A stretch of DNA of 64,000 bases, from NCBI RefSeq assembly GCF_000699445.3, contig NC_067197.1, positions 620,001 through 684,000 on the forward strand, read 5' to 3'. A model generated the notes under the pieces. The model saw only the letters and a list, made by a program, of their open reading frames with translations, had not been told where the DNA came from and did no database searches. A program made the translations under genes and the position numbers. Below are positions 52,361 to 62,117 of the stretch, in pieces (within the stretch, counting starts at the first letter, position 1; every line of letters starts with the position of its first letter). Source of the DNA: Schistosoma haematobium. Taxonomy: Eukaryota > Platyhelminthes > Trematoda > Strigeidida > Schistosomatidae.

Positions 52361-52514
52361 ACAATGAATATCTGTATTCCAATTTATACATTCAATAATT
52401 CGTGTTTTGCCGGTGGATTCATTACCAGAAATGACTAATTGTAGTTTATCCGGTGATTCAATTGTTCCATAAGCATTTCTTCTATTTGAATGGACTTCAG
52501 CAAGTAAAGGTATC
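52361..52514 (-). CDS. Candidate host exon with a Walker A (P-loop) motif
   Basis: 154-nt minus-strand exon: acceptor TTTTAG before GATACC, donor GTGAGT after TGT. After one leading base it encodes 51 residues without a stop. The central part reads LQLVISGNESTGKTRIIECI: a hydrophobic strand, then GxxxxGKT, then a helix, the arrangement of a P-loop NTPase nucleotide-binding site. It is preceded by LLAEVHSNRRNAYGTIES. No Walker B or other exon of the same protein is recognised in the window. The ATPase/GTPase class cannot be named. Confidence 0.45.
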
Positions 52515-52788
52515 CTAAAAGGTATAGAAAAATGCTGAAAATTAATTCATATCTATATGCATTACATTGTCTAAATTCAGGGAATGAAATGAAAATTTGG
52601 TACTGCAGTTAACGCCTTAGGTCCACAATTCTTGATCGGACTTTTTAAGTTTTTAGAAAGAAGCGGGTTGTAAAGATTGTTGAATTTTAATATTGGCACA
52701 ATAGTGTAGTGGACCGGCGAGTTGCTTCATGTGGCGGAGAAGTTGGGAGTGTCTTTTATCTCCCAAGCCACAAGACGTTAGCATGTAG

Positions 52789-53150
52789 TGTCAGTTATTA
52801 TGGCAAGCCCATATATCTTTATTCTAACTTCCGGACATCCTATTTTATTCATTTTACTTGAGCCATATTTTGACCTTGTCAATTATTCGCTTATTAGCCT
52901 TGACTGTTTTCATATGAGCGTATATGTGTGTACACTTCATATCCCATGATTCATCACATGTCTGTAGTTTATTTTGTCTGCCTATAAATACTGAGTAACG
53001 CTTAATTAAAATGGAGTTGGCTTCACAGACATCCTCCCTGCATGTCGTTTTGATTTGCTATGCTTCATTCGCTTCATGTACGAAATATATGTATTCTCAA
53101 GTCAATTCTCGTTATTCGACTTATTTAATTCCGTTTTTGGATAACGCGAT
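52789..53150 (+). repeat. LTR-like sequence, Gypsy type (Boudicca-like)
   Basis: Starts TGTCAGTTATTATGGCAAGC and contains a TATA-like CCTATAAATA near 52981 and a downstream GGCTTCACAGACATCCTCCC. A PBS-like TTGGATAACGCG follows near 53137. The layout (TG start, promoter box in the middle, short 5' leader) suggests an LTR. The assignment to the schistosome Boudicca group is from memory of its general form and is tentative. Only one copy is present in the window. Confidence 0.4.
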
Positions 53151-53219
53151 CTAAGTCGACGATGATATACGAGAATAGGTGATAACAATCATTCGTACAA
53201 TCTAAATAGGAGTCAGATC

Positions 53220-53560
53220 AACGGGTCACATCAAGCAACTGTTGTAGCCTTTTCTCATCTGAGACCGATGTACGTTGAATTACTGCTGCTTTTATCTTAT
53301 CATATGGTTCAGATTCTGGTACATGGTCACTTAAGTCTCCTACTTCAGCAGCAATCTCTATGAGGAGTGCGCCAACTGCATATGCATACTTTGTTGCCTG
53401 TGATCATATGCCTCGTGCCATAAATAATGCGTCGACTTGTGCAAACCAGATTCTGGGATTATTTACACCGTCACGGTTTTACTCTTGTGATTTGTTGCAT
53501 GACTGTGAGAGTGAATACACCATACCTTACTTTGGATTACACCACTGGGGATTTCATCGA
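53220..53560 (-). pseudogene. Ty3/Gypsy gag fragment
   Basis: The minus strand reads NPRIWFAQVDALFMARGI, stop, SQATKYAYAVGAL, IEIAAEVGDLSDHVPEPEPY and DKIKAAVIQRTSVSDEKRLQ. This is the typical start of the capsid region in animal Gypsy elements (WF-Q-E/D-x-x-F, then a P-x-x-x-Y-x-x-LK/IKxxxI motif). One stop is visible. It points towards the LTR-like sequence at 52789-53150, which is in the opposite orientation, so the two do not form a normal element. Confidence 0.6.
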
Positions 53561-54874
53561 TACGTTTGGAATTACCAAGCATCTATAATTGTGGATTTAT
53601 CGTACCAGATTAAAGCTGAACACGCATCATTTTGGGTGAACTTAAGTAAAGTCCCATTCTTTATTGTATTTGTAACATTTAACTTGTATATATTAATATA
53701 ACTATTGATTTTCATTAACTTTGTTGATACTTTTTGCGTTTATAGATCGTCTGGTCCACCACAATAGAACAAATTGCGTAAGAGAACTGTATAAAGCTAG
53801 AGAAGATTGAAAACTGTTTTATCCTTGTATTTGGTTTGCCAACAAAGTGCAGGATCCTCAAGTCCTGGACTGGTCATTTAGCTTTGAAACTGTTTATCTG
53901 ATGTTCGCCGGTCTATATCAACAACTGTCAATATGTGGAATTGATCCAACCTCACTTTTTGCTAATAGTGAATGTTTGCTCACATCCGAAATAGTTAAAC
54001 TTCAGTGATCAATATTGCTTACTTTGACTGCAAAAATTACAGGTAAAAGTCATTCATTGTTGTTATATACTAAGAAATCATATACGAAGAGACAAATCCT
54101 ATGCAAATATCCCTGGTTTTCTTAGGACACCTAAATTAATCGCTTTGTAAAGTAAATCTAAAAACAGTCAAGTCATCAAGATGCTCTCTTCCACCAACCT
54201 TATACTCCTCTTCATTGCTAAATACTTTTAGCTTGATAAGTAGTACATTTCTTGACAAAAAGGATAAATACCTCTGACAATAATTCGGTTGAAACAGTAA
54301 CGTTGAGTAATCGAATTTGTTTTTGGACTCCATTTTGAGCCCACCCTTGAAATTATATGAGATCAAGTTCATAACCCTCGATTATTGTCACGAGCATGAT
54401 ACTGTTCAGCCATTTGTCCAGATTTCAATGAAAGCATCAACCTCACCAAATATCATCGATGAATAGTTGTGTCAGTTCCTTCTTGGTCGGATTCAATGAG
54501 CCAATAGTTCTAACAACTTTGTCAATTAACATTCTAACTATTCAATTTATTCTTACTGTGCTGTTCTGTTTATCGATTAGTCATTGAGAAACAGCTAACA
54601 CTATGTTAATGAAAATCGGGTCATACTATTTTTCATATATAAAGAGTGAAATAATGTATCATTATTCAGTAATCACTAGCCGAGGAATTTCTCATTTTTC
54701 TACTTTTGAATTCTTCACTGCTTATCTGCTGAAATGCCAAAAGACTGCTGGCGTTTTATTTTGCACAACAGATAGGTTGAAACTATGATTAAATGTACAA
54801 CATTTGATCTTAAATGGAAGAGCTAGTATTTTAAGGCTTACATTGAGTCTCCTTTGATATTAGCATAATTGACA

Positions 54875-54938
<64 letters not shown>

Positions 54939-55196
54939 CATACATCGATTTTTGTTGTATAATGAATGAATAAATCAATTTCTGTAATCCCTCTTCATTA
55001 TGAGCTTTTGTTGGATCTATCAATCAGAAGTTTGATTGTTTCAAAGTTCTTGTTACTTGATGAGAATCTTTCAAAGACGAGTCAGTTAAATACTCATGGA
55101 ACTAATCAATTGATCAAGCTACAGTGTGGCTAATAGCCTAGGTAATAAAACATAGCATGTATTATTTTGAGATGAGAGGTGGTGGTTGAAGGAAGT
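53561..55196. other. Intergenic stretch with an ACT microsatellite
   Basis: No supported gene. A perfect-looking ACT trinucleotide run occupies about 54880-54938. Open frames here (for example 54136-54372, minus) have no recognised domain. Confidence 0.45.
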
Positions 55197-55452
55197 CTAT
55201 AGAAAATCCTGGACAAGTGTATCGTGCTGTTTGGCACTCATCAATAAGGCGTACCAATAATCTTGAGGGAACTGTGGTCCTTGGAGGACTCGACCCGTGT
55301 CATCCAGCTCCACTTTTAGAGACGTTATTACTGAGCTACTAGCGATGCAACCGATCTCCTTTAAACATTCAGTTCCGTTGTGATCTTCCTCTGCTTTGAT
55401 CGTACGATCAAACGTCATGGGTCCGAGTCTAGAATGCGGGGATCGTGGATGC

Positions 55453-55498
55453 GCACTGCTGACGAGTCCCGTACTATGATGAAATGGCCATCCAGTGC
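55453..55498 (+). ncRNA. Hammerhead ribozyme motif, best-preserved copy
   Basis: Read 5' to 3': GCACTG (stem I), CTGACGA (core, variable base C), GTCC, loop, TGAT (weak stem II), GAAA (core), TGGCCATC (short palindromic stem III and NUH cleavage triplet ATC), then CAGTGC (stem I partner, six perfect pairs). Both catalytic boxes are intact. Hammerhead motifs with this layout are known in schistosome SM-alpha-type repeats and in Penelope-like elements, where short stem III forms act as dimers. The stem II mismatch may reduce activity. The flanks (GGATCGTGGATGC before, ATCACGTTCTCAATGGTGG after) match the other copies. Confidence 0.55.
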
Positions 55499-55856
55499 TA
55501 TCACGTTCTCAATGGTGGCTTAACATTGATCGATTCATGATACCGATCAAAACTCATACAATCGATTAATTTGTTTTGATGCATGCCTTATAAACTACTC
55601 ACGAGTAGGATGACTGTGTTCAAAGATCATTGTCGTTTATATTGTAGTCAAGTTTCATTATTTAGAATGTCAATATGACCGCAATCGCACATCAATCTTA
55701 CACTTCTTATGAATTGTCAGCTTACGTTTTGATGGCTCTGGAATTGATTTAGTGTGAAAAAGTAAATGGTGCCTTTGTATTACTATATTTACTTAGAACG
55801 ACGATAAGAAAAGTCACTTAACTACAGCAGAATGTAACGCTACTTCGATAGGATAT
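55499..55856. other. No recognisable gene
   Basis: AT-rich sequence between the hammerhead repeat and the Gypsy 3' LTR. Nothing supported. Confidence 0.4.
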
Positions 55857-55998
55857 GATGATTAGAAGTATTTGAATTATAGAATGAACTAAGAATTTTA
55901 GAAATAACGTGATTGGATCAAGAACTACTAGATAACCACAAACGAATTTACTGTATTTAGAATTCGAAATCAAGCATTCAACAAGTACAAAGGAATCA
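55857..55998 (-). repeat. 3' LTR of the Gypsy element
   Basis: Short LTR of about 140 bp, TG...CA on the minus strand (starts TGATTCCTTTGTACTTGTTG, ends ACTTCTAATCATCA). It immediately follows the end of the pol frame. Confidence 0.6.
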
Positions 55999-58000
55999 TT
56001 ATTTCATTCGAACAACACATCCACTACAGCTTGAATTGGAGTCTAGGTATCTGTGATCACTTGTACGTCTTTTTCTTATGTTCATCCTTTGCCTGTTTGA
56101 CATTTTAGTGGATAGAAACTCTGTATTACCTATAATGCACTCATTAGCATGAGAATCAACAACCGAAATCGGAAAGGACTCAATTGTTTCCTGGAAATGT
56201 ATTTGATCAACGTGTCGGTTGTGTGTACTTAAGTCATTATTATAAAGAATTCGCATCGTAGATTTCCCAACATTCTTCAGTGAAATCCCCGTGGATGGTC
56301 GAAGATCATTTCCACGATAATATGTAACTTCTGTGGACTTCAAACACCTCATATTCTTCCTTTTAATGGCGTTAATGGGGTCTCTTTCGTCACCAAATGT
56401 CTGGCATTTCTATATTGCAGTAGAATGGTATCTACTCTCCCTTCATCTCATTAAATGTTAAGGCGGCAATAGAATCACTGGCAGTTTTCAATGTCCTGAG
56501 AAAACGTTCTGCCTGACCATTAGAACAAGGATGTCTTGGAGCAGTCAAACAAATGTTTGCATACTATAACATTCAACCAGGCTGTGACTGCATCTGCCGC
56601 AAAATGAGATCCATTGTCGGTCACTAACACCATGGGTGCACTTTCTCGACTAAACACCTTTCCTAATGCTTGGATTGTGAAATCAGAATTTGGCGAAGTT
56701 TTGAATAAATCTTCAGACCACTTTGAAAAAGAATCAATGACTACAAGTGCATTGTATTTGCCAAGAAATGGATCACAATAGTCTGTATGAATTCTCTGCA
56801 ACGCTTCAGACGATACTGGCCATGGAATTCACTACGAAGGATGATTTTTCAACTGAAGACATTTTTCGCAACTGTTTGCTGTACGACATATAACCTTGTT
56901 AAGTAACAGTAAGTTTACGTGAAACACAAATAACTGGTTTACATTTCTGCTCAAAAACTGCACCAATACTCACAGGTGATGCATCAGTAATAAAAACAGA
57001 ATTTACACTAGGGGAGTATGTTCGAAGAACAGCATCACTTTGAGAAAACTTAAGTAGACTTCATAAGCATGACTCTTGTCCCTTACAATGTTTGAATGAA
57101 TTGGATGTGAAAATATTAAACAAACAATTTGCACGACAAGACAAATTAGGAATAGAACGGGAATAGTATTGAAGAGCACCCACTAGTGAAAGTAGTTCTG
57201 TGAGACTTTTTGGAGACAGTGCATTTATCAGTGACGCTGATCGTTTCATATATCGTCTAAAACCACTGCTATTAACTTGATATCCAAGACATTCAAAACT
57301 AGATACACAAAATGAGCAATTATTTGGATTCACAGTAATATTTTTCTCAATTAAACGAAGTAATAAAACAATAAGTCTCTGGTCATGAACTACCTTATCA
57401 GAACCATGAACAATGAGATTAGTGTGGCTTCGAGACGTGGTTGACTATGATCACAAATACACTTTAAAACCATAAGTATTTTCAGCCTCTACCGTTGTGC
57501 ACGTTTGCTTCAACAAACGGGAGTTCAATGTTAATGTATTGTCACCACATATTCTAAGGGCCTTACCGTCCGACTTCAATGGAGTAACAATAAGAGTACC
57601 CCATGCTGAAGACTGAAGCGGGTCAATTATGCTTCACGCACACAAATCGTTTAGTGTCACATGTACTGCTTCTCGAAGACCATAAGGAATTATTCATCGA
57701 TTAGGAAAGACTGGAGCATCCTGTACTTGAAGTTTTATAGGCTGAATTTTCATACCTCCACTGCCCTAAGCATACGTAGCTGTCAATCTTTAGGTAAAGT
57801 ATCAGAAATTTCTTTGGAAACTAGAAAAGACAGCTCTACTTTCAGCCCTTTCACATTCCTTAAACCCATTATTGACAGTCCGGTTTCGCTAACTAAAAAT
57901 TCACAAGGTATGTATGAAGAATCATCATCCCTTATTAGCAATTCACAACATCCTTGTATGTGCAGTCTGTATCTAGTAATCCCTCATGTTGTTACTTAAG
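55999..58000 (-). pseudogene. Gypsy pol fragments: protease end, RT, RNase H, integrase
   Basis: Read on the minus strand. Near 57970-57800, protease C-terminal part (IPCEFLVSETGLSIMGL). Near 57600-57480, RT N-terminal (WGTLIVTPLKSDGKALRICG). Frame 57333-57061, RT thumb (MNPNNCSFCVSSFECLGYQV, LVGALQYYSRSIPNLS). Near 57020-56930, RNase H-like (FITDASPVSIGAVFEQK). Frame 56801-56520, integrase (RIHTDYCDP, DSFSKWSEDL, VLVTDNGSHFAADAV), continuing after a frameshift with a GQAERF-like segment. Frame 56352-55999, C-terminal tail (TYYRGNDLRPSTGI, RILYNNDLSTHNRHVDQI). The segment that should hold the RT YxDD box (57420-57470) is degraded. Confidence 0.75.
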
Positions 58001-58469
58001 TGGGACGTACCTCTGCAGTGGCATTGGACAATAGCCACACAATCCACAAAGCTGTGAACACTTGACTACTCAGAAAATAGATATTCAATATTTAACTCGG
58101 GGAAATACCTAACAATGGAGAAGGCGCGGAGAATGAATTGAATGGACTGGAGTTGATCGAGTGGCATGGCTCGGCCATGCAGGCGTGGTCTCTGCTGAAT
58201 GTTACCTTATATCTTCTATTCATATAAAATATATTGTTCCTTCTCTAGCCTAACCTTGTTCTACATAATGTACTGGTAATTGATACGATACAGTGAGTTG
58301 ATGTAGCCGATGGTGTGACTTCCACGTAAGATCTTATAGATTAGGCAGTTATATCATGACAAATCTACAATTTCAGGATTAGGTCTACTATTAGAGCGCT
58401 ACTAATACCACAGTAGTCCATAGTTCTACACCTTAACATTATGATCTAAAGAACTAAAGTTCTTGAATG
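58001..58469. other. Unassigned sequence inside the Gypsy element
   Basis: After a short protease-like piece (near 58010-58040, minus: NATAEVRP), about 430 bases show no coding match. GAGTGGCATGGCTCGGCCATG and a TATA-like CATATAAAATATA near 58220 could belong to another short insertion or LTR. No second copy is present here to confirm. Confidence 0.35.
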
Positions 58470-58474
58470 AATAA
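58470..58474. repeat. 5-bp target site duplication (AATAA)
   Basis: AATAA directly before the first LTR (58475) and again directly after the second LTR (60728-60732). Confidence 0.85.
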
Positions 58475-59006
58475 TGTTATGACCTTGGATGTCTGATTTT
58501 TCTATCACGCGATTTATCTACCAATCCGGATACGACTTATACGAATCTTCACACTAGGCCAACCAATGACGTTCAACCGGTGTGGGCAGTTTAGCGTCCT
58601 TATTGGTCCTATGTCCTACGAGCCCTTCCACTTGAGTCCAGAACAAAAATACCAGCTTCCGAATCAGAGCAGATCAGACCAGATCGTTTATTTCAGACAT
58701 ACTTGGTTTATATATCAATCATACAGACCGCAACGTACCATAAAATAGAAAATAATATTTGTACACAAATAAGCCCAAGAAGTGGCTGTGAATGTGGGAG
58801 GCAGTAGTTAATAAACTGAACATAACTTAAGAACCGTAAATCGTACAATAATAAATTATAGGCCAAAACAAAGCTTATCATAAAAGGAATATAAATATCC
58901 ATAGTGTAATTGTTGAGTAGTTATACAATAAGAATATTTATAGAATATTAGTCCATGAATAGTCCTTGGAATTTACCTGTAGTTTAATCTCCACTCGGAT
59001 ATAACA
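58475..59006 (-). repeat. 3' LTR of the young element
   Basis: 532 bp. On the minus strand it starts TGTTATATCCGAGTGGAGAT and ends AAGGTCATAACA. It holds a TATA-like CTATAAATATT about 70 bases in and A/T-rich possible poly(A)-signal words. Open frames within it are chance frames shared by both LTRs. Confidence 0.9.
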
Positions 59007-59025
59007 CCTCCCCCTTTTTTTTTTT
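59007..59025 (-). promoter_or_regulatory. Polypurine tract
   Basis: On the minus strand, a run of A residues followed by GGGGGAGG, ending exactly at the 3' LTR. Expected primer for plus-strand DNA synthesis. Confidence 0.8.
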
Positions 59026-59083
59026 AAGATTCCAAGTTTAGATTCTGATTTAAAAAAAAGAATCATATGTGACTTTAAATTCC

Positions 59084-59989
59084 TCAACATTCTCCTCCTC
59101 CTCGAAATAATGTTGGGTCCTTATGGCTCCCAAATACAACTAGTAGGACTTTATTTAAACCATGTTTCTCGTATTGACTGGAGAAGCCACTAAAAATGAC
59201 TAGATGATGATGAACGGCCTTTGATCTGAGTTCATTATTTTCAAATTCATTATGAATCTCGTTAGCAGATAACGAGTCATTAAGAAAGTCAACGTCTAAC
59301 AGAATTAAATTAGATTTTTGGCCATCATTCGACTCAGCTGACATATTTCCCTCATTGTTATAAGAAGTTTCATCAAAATCATATGCATTATTCTGAGAAT
59401 CAATATCTGGCACACTGTCATTAGAAATGGGATAGGTTGACTCAATGTAAAATTCTGTCTTCCGGTGATTTTGAGTAACATCTGGTACAATTTGGTTCAT
59501 CGTGTTGCTCCAGTTATTTTCTGAATACGAGTCACCATAGCTTTCTCGACTAGTAGCATGTGGACCACAATTTTGTTCGAGCTGACGTTTATTTTCGCAG
59601 CTAGACAGTACCAGTAGTGTTTCGTTTGATTCTGGACTCTGGGCATCATCTACAGGATCTGGCTCCTGATCATCTGGTATTGTCACAACTTCATGTACAT
59701 TTAGCACAATATTTTCTTGCTCTGAGCTGGACACGTTACCAATATTACGTTTTCCTTCAGGTATAGAAGGATTTGAATCCTGCACAGGATATGCTTCTGA
59801 AATGTCCATTACTGCACCATTATCTGCATGATATATAGATTTCTTATTTTCTGCTTGAATGCAAAGTCTGCCCAAAACTGTTATAAATAGCTCTTGTTGC
59901 AAGGCAAACATCTTCTGCTGGTGCTGTAATATTAACCGCAACTGTTCGAAAGAAATCGACATTTTTTTTGCCAATAATATTAGCTCCAA
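59084..59989 (-). CDS. Gag-like protein of the young LTR element
   Basis: Intact frame of 301 codons on the minus strand. The second ATG, about ten codons in (MSISFEQLRLILQHQQKMFA), is the likelier start, because this Gln-rich helical opening resembles the start of Gypsy gag proteins. The rest is acidic and low in recognised motifs: PDDQEPDPVDDAQSPESNET, many Asn/Ser, DFDETSYNNEG. The C-terminal part reads HHHLVIFSGFSSQYEK and LFRGGGEC. No zinc knuckle, protease or polymerase motif. It lies between the primer-site block and the polypurine tract, so it is the only product of the element. The acidic middle could be captured host sequence. It might be a remnant gag whose RNA is packaged by a full Gypsy element. 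Confidence 0.65.
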   Translation of the reverse strand: MELILLAKKMSISFEQLRLILQHQQKMFALQQELFITVLGRLCIQAENKKSIYHADNGAVMDISEAYPVQDSNPSIPEGKRNIGNVSSSEQENIVLNVHEVVTIPDDQEPDPVDDAQSPESNETLLVLSSCENKRQLEQNCGPHATSRESYGDSYSENNWSNTMNQIVPDVTQNHRKTEFYIESTYPISNDSVPDIDSQNNAYDFDETSYNNEGNMSAESNDGQKSNLILLDVDFLNDSLSANEIHNEFENNELRSKAVHHHLVIFSGFSSQYEKHGLNKVLLVVFGSHKDPTLFRGGGEC

Positions 59990-60068
59990 AAATCACCGGC
60001 AATTATACAGCTAATTAATTTCCAAAATCTGAGTCACCACTTGTTGTATTATTATTTCTTTGTTGCCA

Positions 60069-60195
60069 AAATCCCCGTCTCCAATTGTTATGACCTTGAA
60101 GCTGAGGGTTCAAAACTTTTCTCCACCCCGTCGCCAATTGTTATGACCTTGCGTCTCCCAATTATACTGTTTTTACCAAAATCCCCGTCGCCAAT
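60069..60195 (-). repeat. Triplicated LTR-edge and primer-site block
   Basis: On the minus strand the junction AAGGTCATAACAATTGG followed by CGACGGGG or AGACGGGG occurs three times: at the true LTR boundary (60196) and again at about 60139 and 60086, spaced 57 and 53 bases. Each repeat copies the last bases of the LTR plus the primer-binding-like sequence. The spacer sequences differ. Confidence 0.8.
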
Positions 60196-60727
60196 TGTTA
60201 TGACCTTGAATGTCTGATTTTTCTATCACGCGATTTATCTACCAATCCGGATACGACTTATACGAATCTTCACACTAGGCCAACCAATGACGTTCAACCG
60301 GTGTGGGCAGTTTAGCGTCCTTATTGGTCCTATGTCCTACGAGCCCTTCCACTTGAGTCCAGAACAAAAATACCAGCTTCCGAATCAGAGCAGATCAGAC
60401 CAGATCGTTTATTTCAGACATACTTGGTTTATATATCAATCATACAGACCGCAACGTACCATAAAATAGAAAATAATATTTGTACACAAATAAGCCCAAG
60501 AAGTGGCTGTGAATGTGGGAGGCAGTAGTTAATAAACTGAACATAACTTAAGAACCGTAAATCGTACAATAATAAATTATAGGCCAAAACAAAGCTTATC
60601 ATAAAAGGAATATAAATATCCATAGTGTAATTGTTGAGTAGTTATACAATAAGAATATTTATAGAATATTAGTCCATGAATAGTCCTTGGAATTTACCTG
60701 TAGTTTAATCTCCACTCGGATATAACA
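60196..60727 (-). repeat. 5' LTR of the young element
   Basis: 532 bp, the same as 58475-59006 except for one noticed base. Acts as the promoter LTR for the minus-strand frame. Confidence 0.9.
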
Positions 60728-60732
60728 AATAA

Positions 60733-61690
60733 TAGACTCTATACTGCCTGTGTCAATGATAAAGTCATGACATGAACCGCGCGATGTATATTATCGCTTT
60801 TGAATATGAGCATTGACTTTCGAAATCCTGGACAAAATAAATTATCATTAGAAACAGCCGAATTATTGGGATCTAAATCATAAGATCCAGAACTACTTGA
60901 AGCAAAAGGAACACTAGCTTTGCATACTGACGGAATGTTTCCTATCTTACCACATTTAAAACATTCAGCGTTACGAAATGCACATGAATTACGAGAATGA
61001 TTATTTTCACATGATCAACATTTATCAAACTTGTTCTCACCTTTGTGATTCGCTTTGTAATTCCTTGTTGAAACAGATTTCATATTTACGCTAGAATAAG
61101 AATCACTGTTAAACGAACGCGTTTCATTGACCCTGAGATTGTATTTCATCAGGATGACTAAACAAAGTATTAGAAATCTTCATTGACAGGATAACAAGTC
61201 CATTCACTGCCTCGCAGTTATTACACGCAGTTCTAGCACCTTGAGAGGAACAGTTTGGCATTTCTAACAGCTCTTTCCAAACCAGGTACGGTAAATCCTG
61301 CAATTAATCGATCTCTCAGTTGTACGTGAAGTTAATCATCGAAATCACATTTGGCAGCTTATTTCTGCAATTTAAGGATGAATTCTCTAACCTTTTAGTC
61401 ATTTCGACGAATCATCTTATGAAATGTTGCCCTTTCACGGCATTCAGAACTAGTGCACTTTACATGATTTAATAATAGCTCCTTAAGAGTTGCATAAGTG
61501 AGATAGGTTTTTCTGGATACGCCAAAATTTTTATTAAGCCGTTCGCTTCTTTTCAAATGAATATCAGAAAATATGTCACCATTTTATCATCCTTAACATC
61601 TTTCTGGATCATGCTCCAAAATTCGAACCTTTCCAAATAATTCTCATAAGCATCAAAATCTGAATGCATTCCAAACGTTCAATCACAGGC
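60733..61690 (-). pseudogene. Gypsy gag and protease start, decayed
   Basis: On the minus strand: FGMHSDFDAYENYLERFEF near 61680, then stops; a zinc-knuckle-like CFKCGKIGNIPSVC near 60930, where the His is replaced by Asn; and HDFIIDTGSIESII near 60740, the aspartic protease active site (DTG). The frame is cut right there by the young LTR element. Several stops and shifts. Same family as the plus-strand gag at 62118. Confidence 0.7.
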
Positions 61691-61938
61691 TTAGTCGCGA
61701 CTCCGATATGATGATTAGAAGTATTTGAATTATAGAATGAACTAAGAATTTCAAAAATAACGGTTGAACAGAAGAGATTTCATCATAAACTAGAACGATG
61801 TTTATGTTCAGCAATCTCTGTGTTTATTTTGATATCAGCTCTAAATGAAACTGTTTTTCAAATTAATGAACTTCACCGACAGCCCATATTTTAAAGACTC
61901 ATGCAACTAGTCAACTCCTATGTGCTGTTTAAATGAAA

Positions 61939-62080
61939 TAACGATTCTATTGTTGAGTGCTTGACTTCAAATTCCAAATACAGTAAATTCGTTTGTATTT
62001 CGCTAGTACTTCTTGATCGAATTACGTTGTTTCTGAAATTCTTATTTCATTCTATAATTCAAATACTTCTAATCATCATA
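61939..62080 (+). repeat. LTR of the Gypsy family, plus orientation
   Basis: About 140 bp ending ACTTCTAATCATCA. Followed by the same leader (TATCGGAGTCGCGACTAAGC) that follows the minus-strand LTR at 61714. It begins a second, oppositely oriented copy of the element. Confidence 0.6.
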
Positions 62081-62117
62081 TCGGAGTCGCGACTAAGCCT
62101 GTGATGGAACGTTTGGC

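Larger units (their letters stand above)
58475..60727 (-). mobile_element. Young non-autonomous LTR retrotransposon with gag-like ORF
   Basis: 2253 bp. Two 532-bp LTRs (58475-59006 and 60196-60727) differ at one noticed position (GACCTTGGATG against GACCTTGAATG). TG...CA ends. AATAA duplication at both sides. A polypurine tract on the minus strand sits at 59007-59025 next to the 3' LTR, and a TGG-starting primer-site-like sequence (ATTGGCGACGGGGATTTTGG) lies next to the 5' LTR, so the element reads on the minus strand. The 1189-bp interior has one long frame (59989-59084) and no protease, reverse transcriptase or integrase. It depends on another element for movement. It is inserted within the older Gypsy copy. 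Confidence 0.9.
55857..61764 (-). mobile_element. Ty3/Gypsy LTR retrotransposon, decayed, interrupted
   Basis: Minus-strand element. 3' LTR remnant 55857-55998 (plus strand begins TGATGATTAGAAGTATTTG). Pol fragments span 55999-58000, gag and the protease start lie at 60733-61690, and a partial 5' LTR at 61714-61764 shares the same TGATGATTAGAAGTATTTG edge. A young LTR element (58475-60727) and about 450 bases of unassigned sequence (58020-58470) split protease from the rest. Many stops and shifts. The LTR family also occurs at 29757-29990 (solo) and 61939-62080. Confidence 0.75.

Noticed and set aside
54838..55023. Poly-serine open frame
   Set aside because: Produced by the ACT/AGT microsatellite; no coding support outside the repeat.
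55197..55418. 73-codon minus-strand frame
   Set aside because: No recognised domain and it lies beside the hammerhead-type repeat; probably repeat-derived.
58566..58748. 60-codon frame repeated exactly at 60287-60469
   Set aside because: Identical because both are inside the two LTRs of one young element; reads against the element's direction and has no domain.
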